NCBI GenBank assembly: GCA_001724215.1
Contig: MEDW01000004.1
Span: 1-56,456, forward strand
Direction: 5' to 3'
Source of the DNA: Erythrobacter sp. SCN 62-14
GTDB lineage: Bacteria > Pseudomonadota > Alphaproteobacteria > Sphingomonadales > Sphingomonadaceae
DNA: 56,456 bases
In this document: piece after piece, positions 44,077 to 53,303 of the stretch
Layout: each line of letters opens with the position of its first letter
How positions within the stretch are numbered: position 1 is the stretch's first letter
The notes under the pieces: model-generated
Told to the model about the DNA's origin: nothing
What the model saw: the letters and a program-made list of their open reading frames with translations, nothing else
Database searches by the model: none
Program-made: the position numbers and the translations under genes

Positions 44077-44738
44077 TATTGCCCCCCTTTGAGCGCGGCG
44101 ATATTGGCAGCGTAGTGGTCTGGCCCACCCTTGAAAGCGGCAGAGCCTGCCACCAGCACATCCGCGCCAGCCTCTACACACAAGCGCGCGGTTTCCCGGT
44201 TCACACCGCCATCGACCTCAAGATGGATGGGCCGTCCGCTGCGCGTGATCATCGAGCGGATCCGCGCAATCTTGGCAAGTTGTGACGGGATGAAGCTCTG
44301 CCCGCCGAAGCCGGGGTTGACGCTCATCACAAGGATAAGGTCAGCCATGTCCATCACATTGTCGAGCACCTCGACCGGCGTGCCCGGATTGAGCACCACG
44401 CCCGCCTGCTTGCCCAGCGCCTTGATGGTTTGCAGCGTGCGGTGGAGATGCGGGCCGGCTTCGGGATGGACTGTGATGATGTCCGCACCCGCTTCAGCAA
44501 AAGCTTCGAGATACAGATCGACCGGCGAAATCATCAGGTGGACATCGAACACCTTGGTGCTGTGGGGGCGCAGCGCCTTCACCACAGCCGGGCCGATCGT
44601 GATGTTGGGGACAAAATGCCCATCCATCACGTCAATGTGAATCCAGTCCGCACCTGCCTCGTCAATCGCGCGCACTTCCTCACCAAGCCGAGCGAAATCG
44701 GCTGACAGGATGGAAGGCGAGATCAGCGGTGTGGGCAT
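44076..44738 (-). CDS. rpe: Rpe, ribulose-phosphate 3-epimerase
   Basis: A TIM-barrel enzyme linking ribulose-5-P and xylulose-5-P (pentose phosphate pathway). Conserved residues: [34 protein letters not shown] (metal Asp and His), [19 protein letters not shown] and [12 protein letters not shown]. 220 aa, normal. Start MPTPLISPS at 44738; the upstream extension is not family-like. First gene of the operon with heparinase-like and purH genes. It makes xylulose-5-P; the window's dxs makes the related 1-deoxy sugar but is unlinked. Confidence 0.96.
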   Translation of the reverse strand: MPTPLISPSILSADFARLGEEVRAIDEAGADWIHIDVMDGHFVPNITIGPAVVKALRPHSTKVFDVHLMISPVDLYLEAFAEAGADIITVHPEAGPHLHRTLQTIKALGKQAGVVLNPGTPVEVLDNVMDMADLILVMSVNPGFGGQSFIPSQLAKIARIRSMITRSGRPIHLEVDGGVNRETARLCVEAGADVLVAGSAAFKGGPDHYAANIAALKGGQ

Positions 44739-44913
44739 GGCAGCGGCGCGCTTTCTGTTAGTCGCATGGTCAACCATATGAGGCCGGCGAATCGCGCCAC
44801 AAGGCTTGGACTTGTGTTTTCCACCGCGGTGCTTAGCCAAAACACCAGATTTTGTGGGTGCAGCGGCAATTCAGCCGCAATTCACGCATGCGCCTCTACT
44901 TCGCAGCGCCAAA

Positions 44914-45462
44914 ATGAACAGGGATCCGATCACACCAATGTCCGCGCTTTCCTCTCGCGTTTTTGCAACCGTGCTGGCCGCAGGCCTGGCCTTGGGCGTG
45001 CCCGCCAGCCTTGGCGCCCAAGGGGCTGCGCCCAAATTCACCAATCTCATTGAAAATGATATGAGCCGCTGCGCCCCCGGTGCAGGCCCTGCGGTGCGGG
45101 TCGATGTCACCGGGATGAAGTCTGCCGACGGCCTCCTGATCGTGCGGGCCTATCATGCGCGCGAGGGCGAATGGCTCAAGGCCAAGAAATATTTCGCCAA
45201 GGTGCACGAACCGGCGCGCAAGGGCCGGATGAGCGTGTGCGTGCCGGTGCCTGCGGCGGGCGAAAATTATGCCGTTGCCGTTCAGCACGATGTGAAGGGC
45301 AATTATGCGACCAATTTTTCCACCGATGGTGCGGGCATGTCGAACAATCCGGTGGTCAAGAGCTTCATCGGCATCCCTCGCCCGCCCGCCGTGGATAAGG
45401 TCGCCTTTCCGGTGGGCTCTGGGGTAACCCGCATCGCGATTGAGATGCGTTACCGGGGCTGA
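44914..45462 (+). CDS. DUF2141 exported protein (second in the window)
   Basis: A 182-residue protein (174 if it starts at ATG 44938) with a signal peptide (FATVLAAGLALGVPASLGAQ). The DUF2141 core has VRVDVTGMKSADGLLIVRAY, VPAAGENYAVAVQHDVKGN (the Asp/Asn loop is less Ca-site-like than in the other copy) and AFPVGSGVTRIAIEMRYRG. It shares only family-level resemblance with the protein at 15432, so it is an older paralogue. It stands alone, divergent from rpe. Confidence 0.8.
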   Translation: MNRDPITPMSALSSRVFATVLAAGLALGVPASLGAQGAAPKFTNLIENDMSRCAPGAGPAVRVDVTGMKSADGLLIVRAYHAREGEWLKAKKYFAKVHEPARKGRMSVCVPVPAAGENYAVAVQHDVKGNYATNFSTDGAGMSNNPVVKSFIGIPRPPAVDKVAFPVGSGVTRIAIEMRYRG

Positions 45463-45604
45463 TCGCGCTGCCAGCTGGCGGAGCTTTCCGCGCGTCTGTG
45501 CGTTGACGGGGTTGCGCCCGCTGCAAGGGTAGGCAAAAGAGCCCCTGCCCGCTCGCCTGTTGCTTTCACCCTCTCTTGCTTCGCGCGGCCCTTCGTAAGG
45601 AGAT

Positions 45605-48478
45605 GTGCGCTTGTATTTGGTCTGGCTGATGCTGCTGCCCTTCATTGGCGCTGTGCTGATGGTGCTGGCGCGTAGGGGCAGCCGCAATGTGCAGACGCTG
45701 GTGGCGGCAAGCCCGGCGGCGGTGGGCCTCATCATGCTGGCGGCAATCGCGCCCGAAGTGATGGCGGGCGAAGTGCCCGCTGTGCGCGCGGCGTGGGTGC
45801 CGGCGCTGGGCCTTGATTTCAGCCTGAGGGTGGATGCGCTCGGCTGGCTGTTTGCCGCGCTGATCCTTGGCATCGGGCTGCTGATTGTCACCTACACGCG
45901 GTTTTATCTGTCGCCGAAGGATGATTTTGCGCGCTTTCTGGCGCTTTTGTTGCTGTTTCAAGGAGCGATGCTGGGGATTGCCTTGTCGGGCAATATCCTC
46001 CTCCTGCTGATTTTCTGGGAGTTGACGAGCCTTAGCTCTTTCCTCCTGATCGGTTTCAAGAATCAATACGCCGAAGGCCGCCAAGGCGCGCGCATGGCGC
46101 TTGCGGTGACAGGCGGCGGGGGGCTGGCGCTGATCGGGGGGCTGGTGCTGCTGGGGCAGATCGCCGGGTCTTATGAGCTTGGTGATATTCTTGTCCGAGG
46201 CGAGCTGATCCAGTCCTCACCGCTTTATCCCGTCGCGCTGGTGCTGATCTTGCTTGGCTGTTTTACCAAGTCCGCGCAATTCCCGTTCCATTTCTGGCTA
46301 CCCCACGCGATGGCGGCGCCCACGCCGGTGAGCGCCTATCTCCATTCCGCCACCATGGTGAAGGCGGGCGTGTTCCTGCTCGCCCGGCTGTGGCCAGCGC
46401 TGGCCGGAACCGATCTGTGGTTTGCGCTGGTAGCAACGACCGGCCTTGTCACCATGGTGCTGGCCGCTGCGATTGCGCTGCATCGCCATGATCTGAAGAG
46501 CATCCTTGCCTACTCCACGGTGAGCCATCTGGGGCTGCTCACCATGCTGCTGGGGCTTGGCACGCCTGCCGCGGCGCAGGTCGCGATCTTCCACCTTATC
46601 AATCACGCGCTGTTCAAGGCGGCGCTGTTCATGAATGCAGGCATTGTCGATCATGAAACCGGCACGCGCGATATCCACGTGCTCGGCGGGCTTGCGGGCC
46701 TGATGCCAATCACCGCGACGCTGGGCGTGATCGCGGCGGCTTCCATGGCGGGCCTGCCGCCGTTCGGGGGTTTCCTGTCGAAGGAAATGATGCTCGAAGA
46801 AGTCTGGCACACGCCGTTTTTTGGCACGCATTGGCTGCTGCCCGCTGTGGTTGTGCTGGGCGCGAGCCTGTCGGTCGGCTATTCGCTGCGCTATATTTAT
46901 GGCCTCTATTTCGGGGAGCGTCCGGCAAGCTTCCCCAAGGCTCCCCATGATCCGGGTGTCGGGCTGTGGTTGCCGTCGGCCTTGCTCGTGGCAGGCACGG
47001 TGCTGGTCGGCCTGTTCCCGCAAACCCTCACCAAGGCGCTGGTGGCCGCTGCCTCTGCCGCCACCACCGGAGGCACGGCCCCGCTGTTCAAGCCGATGCT
47101 GTGGCACGGACTGACCCCTGCGCTTGCGATGAGCGTGGTGGCTGTGGCGCTGGGTGTGGTGGCGCTGTGGCGGCACGCGCCCTTGCAGCGGCTGTGGGAC
47201 AGCCTTGCCCTGCCCGATGCCAAGCGATTGTTTGAGGCAGGCGTGGAAAGCGCAGTGAAGCTCGCCCGCGCGGTGACGCTGGCGGTGCATAATGGCTCGT
47301 TGCAACGCCAATTGGCGCTGGTGTTTGTGGCTGCGCTGGCTCTTGGCGTGTGGGCGATTGCTGCCAATCCGATTGCGGACGGAACGCGGCCCACCATCCC
47401 CGCGCCGCCCTTTGCAATCACCTTGTGGCTGATCCTGATTGCGGCGGTGCTGGCGGTGTGCGTGGTGCAGGCGCAGCGTTTCCTGAGCCTCATTTACATC
47501 AGCGTCATTGGCGTGGTGGTGTCGATTGCCTTTGTCTATCTCTCCGCGCCTGATCTCGCGCTCACCCAGATTTCGGTTGAGGTGGTGACGATCCTGCTCT
47601 TGCTCTTGGCGCTCAACCTGCTGCCCAAGCGTCCGCCTGCGCTGTCGAGCACCGCTTTGCGTCTGCGAGATGGCGGGATTGCGGTTGCAGGGGGCGCAGG
47701 CATTGCCTTTGCCGCCTATCAGGTGATGACGCGCGCGCCCAATGATCCGATTTCGGCCTTCCATTGGGCCAACGCCAAATCGGGCGGCGGCGGAACCAAT
47801 GTCGTCAATGTGACGCTGGTTGATTTCCGCGCTTTCGATACTTTTGGCGAGATCATTGTGCTGGGCATTGCGGCGCTGGCGATTTTTGCGCTGCTCCAAC
47901 CGGCGGCGCGCGGAGCTTCGGGGATGCGCCTTCGCGAATGGGTTCCGGATATGCCGCGTTCACCCGAATATCACCCGATGATGTTTGCAGTGGCAACCCG
48001 GCTCTTGCTGCCGCTTGCCAGCATCATTGGCGTCTATATCTTCCTGCGCGGTCACAATATGCCGGGCGGCGGGTTTATTGCAGGCCTCGTCTTCTCGATT
48101 ACGATGCTGATGCAATATATGGCGTCGGGCTATGACTGGTCGACCCAGCGGCGGCGGATTGATGAACATCTGATGATTGGCGCAGGCGTGCTGATTGCCG
48201 CTGTCACCGGGCTTGGCGCCCTGCCCTTTGGCGCGCCTTTGTTCACCAGCTGGTTTGATTACTACACCTTGCCGCTGGTGGGTGAGTTTGAACTGACGAG
48301 CGCGCTCGCCTTTGACATTGGCGTGGCGCTGACAGTGGTGGGCGCGGTGCTGCTCGCGCTCAAGGAACTCAGCCACCTTGCCCAGCGTGCCGCCAAGGAC
48401 GAAGCCCATGATGATGCGCCGATGGATATTGATCCGGCGCGTCTGCGCGCGGTGATCGCGGCGGAGCAAGCGCCATGA
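45605..48478 (+). CDS. mrpA: MrpA-MrpB fused subunit of Na+/H+ antiporter
   Basis: A 957-residue membrane subunit, GTG start with AAGGAG upstream. Residues 1-760 are MrpA (NuoL-like): LIFWELTSLSSFLLIG, SAQFPFHFWLPHAMAAPTPV, AYLHSATMVKAGVFLLARL, FHLINHALFKAALFMNAG, GLPPFGGFLSKEMM. Residues 790-930 are MrpB: ATRLLLPLASIIGVYIFLRG, HNMPGGGFIAGLVFSITML. The A-B fusion occurs in group-2 Mrp operons. The complex exchanges Na+ (or K+) for H+ at the inner membrane and gives alkali and salt tolerance. The next five genes overlap or nearly abut, one operon through mrpG. Confidence 0.93.
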   Translation: MRLYLVWLMLLPFIGAVLMVLARRGSRNVQTLVAASPAAVGLIMLAAIAPEVMAGEVPAVRAAWVPALGLDFSLRVDALGWLFAALILGIGLLIVTYTRFYLSPKDDFARFLALLLLFQGAMLGIALSGNILLLLIFWELTSLSSFLLIGFKNQYAEGRQGARMALAVTGGGGLALIGGLVLLGQIAGSYELGDILVRGELIQSSPLYPVALVLILLGCFTKSAQFPFHFWLPHAMAAPTPVSAYLHSATMVKAGVFLLARLWPALAGTDLWFALVATTGLVTMVLAAAIALHRHDLKSILAYSTVSHLGLLTMLLGLGTPAAAQVAIFHLINHALFKAALFMNAGIVDHETGTRDIHVLGGLAGLMPITATLGVIAAASMAGLPPFGGFLSKEMMLEEVWHTPFFGTHWLLPAVVVLGASLSVGYSLRYIYGLYFGERPASFPKAPHDPGVGLWLPSALLVAGTVLVGLFPQTLTKALVAAASAATTGGTAPLFKPMLWHGLTPALAMSVVAVALGVVALWRHAPLQRLWDSLALPDAKRLFEAGVESAVKLARAVTLAVHNGSLQRQLALVFVAALALGVWAIAANPIADGTRPTIPAPPFAITLWLILIAAVLAVCVVQAQRFLSLIYISVIGVVVSIAFVYLSAPDLALTQISVEVVTILLLLLALNLLPKRPPALSSTALRLRDGGIAVAGGAGIAFAAYQVMTRAPNDPISAFHWANAKSGGGGTNVVNVTLVDFRAFDTFGEIIVLGIAALAIFALLQPAARGASGMRLREWVPDMPRSPEYHPMMFAVATRLLLPLASIIGVYIFLRGHNMPGGGFIAGLVFSITMLMQYMASGYDWSTQRRRIDEHLMIGAGVLIAAVTGLGALPFGAPLFTSWFDYYTLPLVGEFELTSALAFDIGVALTVVGAVLLALKELSHLAQRAAKDEAHDDAPMDIDPARLRAVIAAEQAP

Positions 48479-48837
48479 TCAGCATGGAATTCCTGATTGC
48501 CAGCGCGATTGGCGTGCTGACAGCGGCGGGCATTTACCTTGCCCTGCGCGGACGCACCTTCCCGGTGGTGCTGGGGCTGGCGATGCTGTCCTATGCGATC
48601 AACCTGTTCCTGTTTGCGATCGGGCGGCTCGCGGTCAATCAGCCGCCGATCTATGAAAAGGGTCTGGAGCAATTCTCCGACCCGCTGCCGCAAGCCTTGG
48701 TGCTCACCGCCATCGTTATCAGCTTCGGGATGACCGCGCTGATCGTGGTGCTGGCGCTGCGGAGCTATCTGGAAACCGGCACGGATCAGGTTGATGGCAC
48801 GCCGGATGACGACAGCGACGAGGAGGCCCGGCCATGA
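48475..48837 (+). CDS. mrpC: MrpC subunit
   Basis: A 120-residue, three-helix NuoK-like subunit: SAIGVLTAAGIYLALRGRTF, VVLGLAMLSYAINLFLFAIG and DPLPQALVLTAIVISFGMTA. The acidic C-terminal tail (GTPDDDSDEEARP) is cytosolic. ATGA overlap with mrpA and with mrpD. Confidence 0.93.
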   Translation: MISMEFLIASAIGVLTAAGIYLALRGRTFPVVLGLAMLSYAINLFLFAIGRLAVNQPPIYEKGLEQFSDPLPQALVLTAIVISFGMTALIVVLALRSYLETGTDQVDGTPDDDSDEEARP

Positions 48838-50345
48838 GCACGAGCCTGATTGCCGCGCCTGTCCTGCTGCCGGTGCTGGCGGGAACCGCGACTTTGTTAT
48901 TCCGCCTGCGCCGACGAGCGATTGGTGCTGGCATTTCAGTGGCGTCTTGTGCGGCGCTGGTGATGATCGCGGCGCTGTTGATGGCACGCACTTTTGGCGC
49001 AGACCCGCAAGCCTATGCGCTGGGCAATTGGCCTGCGCCTTTCGGCATTGTGCTGGTGCTCGATCAGCTGTCGGCCTTGATGCTGGTGCTTACCGCATTG
49101 CTGGCGCTGGCGGTGGCGGTGCATGCGGTGCTGACGGGCCTTGATCGCAAGGGCTGGCATTTCCACGCCCTGTTCCAATTTCAATTGCTTGGCGTGAACG
49201 GCGCTTTCCTGACGGGCGATTTGTTCAACCTGTTCGTTTTCTTCGAGGTGTTCCTGATCGCTTCCTACGGCTTGATGCTGCACGGGCAGGGGGCCAAGCG
49301 GCTGACGGCAGGCGTGCAATATGTGATTATCAATCTGGTGGGTTCATCGGTGTTTCTGGTGGCGCTCGGCCTGCTTTACGGGATCACCGGCACGCTCAAC
49401 ATGGCCGATATGGCGGTGCGCGCAGCGGCCTTGCCAGCGGGCGATCGCGGCATTTTGCAGGCGGGCGCTTTCCTGCTGATTATGGTGTTCGCCCTCAAAG
49501 CCGCGCTTGTCCCGCTTCATTTCTGGCTGCCGCGCACCTATGCGAACACCGCGCCTGCGGTTGCCGCTATGTTTGCGATCATGACCAAGGTCGGCGCCTA
49601 TTCGATCATCCGCACCGCCACGCTGATCTTCGGCGATGAAGCGGGCGCATTTCTGTTGCCAGCGGCGCTTCTCACAATGGTGCTGGGCTATGCAGGGATG
49701 CTGGCGGCGCGGCAATTGCGCGATATGGCAGCTTTTGGCCTGTTGGGTTCAACCGCCACCTTGCTCGCCGCGATTGCGCTGTTTGATGAAGCGGCCATGA
49801 CAGCGGCGCTCTATTATATGCTTCACACCACTCTGGCGGCCGGCCTCTTGTTCCTGCTGGTTGATCTGGTGATCCGCTGGCGCGCGGTTGAGGGTGCGGG
49901 AATTGTCCCCACACCTGCCTATAAGGGCAAGGTGGCTTTGGGCGTCTTGTTCTTTATCACTGCGATTGGCTTTGCCGGATTGCCGCCGCTGTCAGGCTTT
50001 ATCGGCAAGCTGTTGATCCTTGCCGCCGCCACTCCTGCACCGCTTGCGCCCACTATCTGGGGCGTCATTCTGGTGACGAGCCTGATGGGGATTGTTGCCT
50101 TGGCGCGCGCAGGCAGCAGCCTGTTCTGGAAGGCGGACAGCTCGCCGCCGATCCCCGAAACCCGGCCTGCGCCCGATTACACCGAGGCAGCGCCCACGGT
50201 GGGCCTGATCGCGCTGTTGGTGGTGTTGGCCGCTGCCGCAGGGCCGATCACTGCCTATGCGCAAAGCACCGCTGCACAGCTGTTCGCGCCGCAAGGCTAC
50301 ATCACTGCCGTGCTGGGTGACAACTACGGGAGCGCCGCGCTATGA
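48834..50345 (+). CDS. mrpD: MrpD subunit
   Basis: A 503-residue NuoN/M-like antiporter subunit with about 14 helices: GVNGAFLTGDLFNLFVFFEV, KAALVPLHFWLPRTYANTAP, AAMFAIMTKVGAYSIIRTAT, YYMLHTTLAAGLLFLLVDLV and GFAGLPPLSGFIGK. The conserved Glu in FFEVFL and Lys in TKVGAY of the proton path are present. ATGA overlap with mrpC and mrpE. Confidence 0.94.
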   Translation: MSTSLIAAPVLLPVLAGTATLLFRLRRRAIGAGISVASCAALVMIAALLMARTFGADPQAYALGNWPAPFGIVLVLDQLSALMLVLTALLALAVAVHAVLTGLDRKGWHFHALFQFQLLGVNGAFLTGDLFNLFVFFEVFLIASYGLMLHGQGAKRLTAGVQYVIINLVGSSVFLVALGLLYGITGTLNMADMAVRAAALPAGDRGILQAGAFLLIMVFALKAALVPLHFWLPRTYANTAPAVAAMFAIMTKVGAYSIIRTATLIFGDEAGAFLLPAALLTMVLGYAGMLAARQLRDMAAFGLLGSTATLLAAIALFDEAAMTAALYYMLHTTLAAGLLFLLVDLVIRWRAVEGAGIVPTPAYKGKVALGVLFFITAIGFAGLPPLSGFIGKLLILAAATPAPLAPTIWGVILVTSLMGIVALARAGSSLFWKADSSPPIPETRPAPDYTEAAPTVGLIALLVVLAAAAGPITAYAQSTAAQLFAPQGYITAVLGDNYGSAAL

Positions 50346-50830
50346 ACCGCCTGCTGCCCCACCCCGGCCTGACTGCGCTGCTGGTCATCATCTGGATGCT
50401 GGCGCTCAATGCTTTCAGCTTTGGCGGGTTTGTGGTCGCGCTGGTGCTGGGCATTGCGGTGCCGCTGTTCACCGCGCCGTTCTGGCCCGATCGCCCCAAG
50501 ATGCGCTTTGGCCTGCCGCTGGCGAAATATGTCCTGCTGGTGACCTGGGACATCGTGATCGCCAATTTCCAGATCGCCTGGATTATCCTGTTCCGCAAAA
50601 GCCGTGATTTGCGCCCCGCGTGGCTGGTGATCCCGCTCGATCTCACCTCGACCGAGGCGATCACCATGCTCGCGGGCACGATCAGCCTGACGCCGGGCAC
50701 CGTTTCCTCCGACATCTCCACCGATGGCGAATATCTGTTGGTGCACGCGCTCGACACTGCCGACCCTGAGGGCGAAATCGCTCGCATCAAACAGCGCTAT
50801 GAGCGCCGCTTGATGGAGATTTTCCCATGA
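50342..50830 (+). CDS. mrpE: MrpE subunit
   Basis: A 162-residue subunit: two N-terminal helices, then the conserved LVIPLDLTSTEAITMLAGTI and SLTPGTVSSDISTDGEYLLV segment that marks MrpE, and a helical C-terminus. ATGA overlaps both sides. Confidence 0.93.
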   Translation: MNRLLPHPGLTALLVIIWMLALNAFSFGGFVVALVLGIAVPLFTAPFWPDRPKMRFGLPLAKYVLLVTWDIVIANFQIAWIILFRKSRDLRPAWLVIPLDLTSTEAITMLAGTISLTPGTVSSDISTDGEYLLVHALDTADPEGEIARIKQRYERRLMEIFP

Positions 50831-51108
50831 CCGGCTCTGTGATCTCAGGCGCTTTGCTGTTCGCGATGGGCTGTGTGGCGCTGGCGATTGTGCTCAATAT
50901 GTGGCGCCTGTTCCGAGGGCCTTCGGCGGCGGACCGCATCCTTGCGCTGGATACGCTGGTGATTAACGCAATCGCGCTGATCGTGCTGCATGGCATTCTG
51001 GAAGAGACCACCATGTATTTCGAAGCGGCCCTGCTGCTGGCTATGGTCGGCTTTGTCGGGACGGCAGCCTATGCCAAGTTCCTGCTGCGCGGCGATATTG
51101 TGGAATAG
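50827..51108 (+). CDS. mrpF: MrpF subunit
   Basis: A 93-residue, three-helix subunit: RLFRGPSAADRILALDTLVI (the RxGPxxxDRxxxLD motif), then ALIVLHGILEE and AALLLAMVGFVGTAAYAKFL. ATGA overlap with mrpE; mrpG begins 6 bp later. Confidence 0.93.
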   Translation: MTGSVISGALLFAMGCVALAIVLNMWRLFRGPSAADRILALDTLVINAIALIVLHGILEETTMYFEAALLLAMVGFVGTAAYAKFLLRGDIVE

Positions 51109-51114
51109 GGGCGG

Positions 51115-51543
51115 ATGATGGAACAGGCACTCGACATCCTGATCGCTGCGCTGATTGTGCTGGGCGGCTCCTTTGCGTTGATCGGCAGTTGGGGGCTGGC
51201 GCGCCTGCCGGGCCTGATGGCGCGGCTGCACGGGCCAACCAAGGCGACGACGCTGGGCGTGGGCGGCTGCCTGATTGCCTCGATGCTCTATTTCCCGGCC
51301 AAGGGTATGGATTTTTCGGTCCACGAATTGCTGGTGACTTTGTTCCTGTTCATCACCGCGCCGATTTCGGCCAATATGGTGGCCAAGGCCTACCTCCACG
51401 AACGCAAGGTGGCCGAGGGGCGCAAATGCGATCCGGCTGCCGATGCCGTCGCCGGGCGGATGCCCTTGCCTGAGGCATCCAGCGCGACCTGCGACTGGGC
51501 GACCTTTGGCGCGCCCGAAGCGTCCAAGCCAGACACGCTCTAG
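51115..51543 (+). CDS. mrpG: MrpG subunit
   Basis: A 142-residue, three-helix subunit with GSWGLARLPGLMARLHGPTK (PDxxxRxHxxTK-type motif), ATTLGVGGCLIASMLYF and LFITAPISANMVAKAYLHE. Two adjacent ATG codons (51115, 51118) are possible. The C-terminal 35 residues extend beyond the usual core. Last gene of the Mrp operon. Confidence 0.92.
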   Translation: MMEQALDILIAALIVLGGSFALIGSWGLARLPGLMARLHGPTKATTLGVGGCLIASMLYFPAKGMDFSVHELLVTLFLFITAPISANMVAKAYLHERKVAEGRKCDPAADAVAGRMPLPEASSATCDWATFGAPEASKPDTL

Positions 51544-51727
51544 CGCATTTGGGCTTGCCGCCCGCACGCTTGGTCGAAAACGGCCAGCGTCCTTACTTTT
51601 TGCAAGGCCTGATCGTTCTACATGGCATCTGTGGCTAAACACTGGCTGACGGCGGTGTTCAGGCCATGGCAACGCGGGGCCTGCCAATCGGGGCCGACCC
51701 TGAAACGACACCATAACGAGCCAGCCG

Positions 51728-51922
51728 ATGCGCCTCTTCGCTCCCGATCTTTACCGCAACTTCGCGTTTGGCTTTGCTGCCGGGGCCGTGCTAGTCGCAG
51801 GGGCCAGTATTGATCATTGGGGCGATGAACTTGCCTCCCCGGCGCGCGCGGCCGAGGCGGTGCAGGTACCTGACGATGGCCCTGCGGCTTTCCTTGCCAC
51901 GGGCCGCCACAAGGCTGAATGA
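51728..51922 (+). CDS. Small single-helix protein upstream of msrA
   Basis: A 64-residue protein starting MRLFAPDLYRNFAFGFAAGA, with one hydrophobic segment (residues 12-26) that could be a membrane anchor or signal. Its stop overlaps the msrA start (ATGA), so it is coupled to msrA. No family assigned; the coding frame and coupling are the main reasons to accept it. Confidence 0.55.
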   Translation: MRLFAPDLYRNFAFGFAAGAVLVAGASIDHWGDELASPARAAEAVQVPDDGPAAFLATGRHKAE

Positions 51923-52599
51923 TGCGCGCGCTTCCGACTCTTGCGGTTATCACGCTGGCGCTGTCGGCCTGTTCGGGCCCGCTGCAGGCTGCCGAAGAAC
52001 CCGTCAACGCGCCTGTCGCCAAACGCCTTGCCAAGGAAGAGGGCCTGCAAACCGCGATTTTCGCAGGCGGCTGTTTCTGGGGCGTTGAAGGCGTGTTCAG
52101 CCATGTAAAGGGCGTGACCGCGGCGGTTTCGGGCTATCACGGCGGCAGCGCTGCCACCGCCAAATACAATATGATTACCGCAGGCGGCACCGCCCACGCC
52201 GAATCGGTCAAGGTGACTTATGATCCCGCCGTTATCCGCTATGATGAATTGCTGCGGATTTTCTTTTCGGTGGTGGCTGACCCCACACTGAAAAACCGGC
52301 AGGGGCCCGACGTCGGCTCGCATTACCGTTCGGCGCTGGTGCCCACCACGCCCGAGCAGAAGAAGGTGGCCGAGGCCTATCTTGCCCAGCTTGAGGCGGC
52401 AAAGCTGTGGCCGCGCCCGATTGTGACCCGTATCGAACCGCTCAAGACCTTCTATCCGGCGGAAAGCTATCATCAGGACTTCATGGCGAAAAACCCTCGC
52501 CACGGCTATATCCTGCGGTGGGACAAGCCCAAGGTCGAGGCCTTGAAAACGCTGTTTTCCTCGCATTACCGCGCGAACTTCCTGCGCGATGCGGGTTGA
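51919..52599 (+). CDS. msrA: MsrA, methionine-S-sulfoxide reductase, exported
   Basis: A 226-residue repair enzyme. It has the catalytic AIFAGGCFWGVEGVF with the nucleophilic Cys, then SGYHGGSAATAKY, TAGGTAHAESVKVTYDP and GSHYRSAL, all MsrA marks. An N-terminal signal with lipobox LSAC (ITLALSACSG) suggests a periplasmic lipoprotein form that repairs oxidised envelope proteins. Two adjacent ATG codons are available. MsrB is not in the window. Confidence 0.92.
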   Translation: MMRALPTLAVITLALSACSGPLQAAEEPVNAPVAKRLAKEEGLQTAIFAGGCFWGVEGVFSHVKGVTAAVSGYHGGSAATAKYNMITAGGTAHAESVKVTYDPAVIRYDELLRIFFSVVADPTLKNRQGPDVGSHYRSALVPTTPEQKKVAEAYLAQLEAAKLWPRPIVTRIEPLKTFYPAESYHQDFMAKNPRHGYILRWDKPKVEALKTLFSSHYRANFLRDAG

Positions 52600-52648
52600 C
52601 CCACGCACCCCATAGGAAAAACACGCCCAAAGCGCTATATTGCAGCCC

Positions 52649-53119
52649 ATGGCAACCACGGCTCACACCCACGCGCATCATGAACACAGCGGCGAAAGCC
52701 TGATTGCGGCAGCGGCCCGCTCGCTCACAGAGGCGGGCGAGCAATGGACCGCGATGCGCGAGGCGGTGTTTGCTGAACTTGCGCGACACGAGAGGCCCGT
52801 ATCGGCCTATGACATTGCCGATAATCTTTCCGCTGCGCGCGGCAAGAGGGTCGCGCCCAATTCGGTCTATCGCATTCTCGATGTGTTTGTGGCGAACAAT
52901 CTGGCGATGCGGGTGGAAAGCGCCAACGCCTTTCTTGCCAACACCCATCCGGGCTGCGCGCATGATTGCATCTTTCTGGTCTGCGATGAATGCGGCGAGG
53001 CAGCCCATGTCGATGACGAAGACGTAAGCCGGGCGGTGCGCGGCATTGCGGCGGCGCGCGGCTTCAAGGCGGAGCGGCCGGTGCTGGAGATCCGCGGACT
53101 GTGCAAGGCCTGCACCTGA
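52649..53119 (+). CDS. zur: Zur, zinc-responsive Fur-family repressor
   Basis: A 156-residue Fur-family protein. The winged-helix domain (HERPVSAYDIADNLSAARGK, VAPNSVYRILDVFVANNL) is followed by the dimer/metal domain with HPGCAHDCIFLVCDECGEA and C-terminal LCKACT; the two CxxC pairs form the structural zinc site. Its N-terminus is His-rich (HTHAHHEH). This layout is Zur rather than Fur. Its probable targets are the Zur boxes 31 kb away at 21237 and 21708. ATG 52649 has no Shine-Dalgarno; TTG 52640 is an alternative. Confidence 0.85.
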   Translation: MATTAHTHAHHEHSGESLIAAAARSLTEAGEQWTAMREAVFAELARHERPVSAYDIADNLSAARGKRVAPNSVYRILDVFVANNLAMRVESANAFLANTHPGCAHDCIFLVCDECGEAAHVDDEDVSRAVRGIAAARGFKAERPVLEIRGLCKACT

Positions 53120-53303
53120 AGCGGCCAGAGCAGTCAGCTTGCCGCGGGCACGAAGGTCGCTCGCTAATCTGGCCTTGATCGCGTGGCGCAATGGCCTGGC
53201 CCAGTGGCGCTGCGGTCCTCTGCACGGCCAACCAGAAAACACGCATTGATCTTCCTCAACATCGAATCGACAGGCCGGAAATCAGCGTGTAACGCTGGGG
53301 GTT

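Noticed and set aside
46298-47899. 533-codon minus-strand frame inside mrpA
   Set aside because: Arg/His/Gln-rich shadow with no family features; the plus strand is plainly MrpA.
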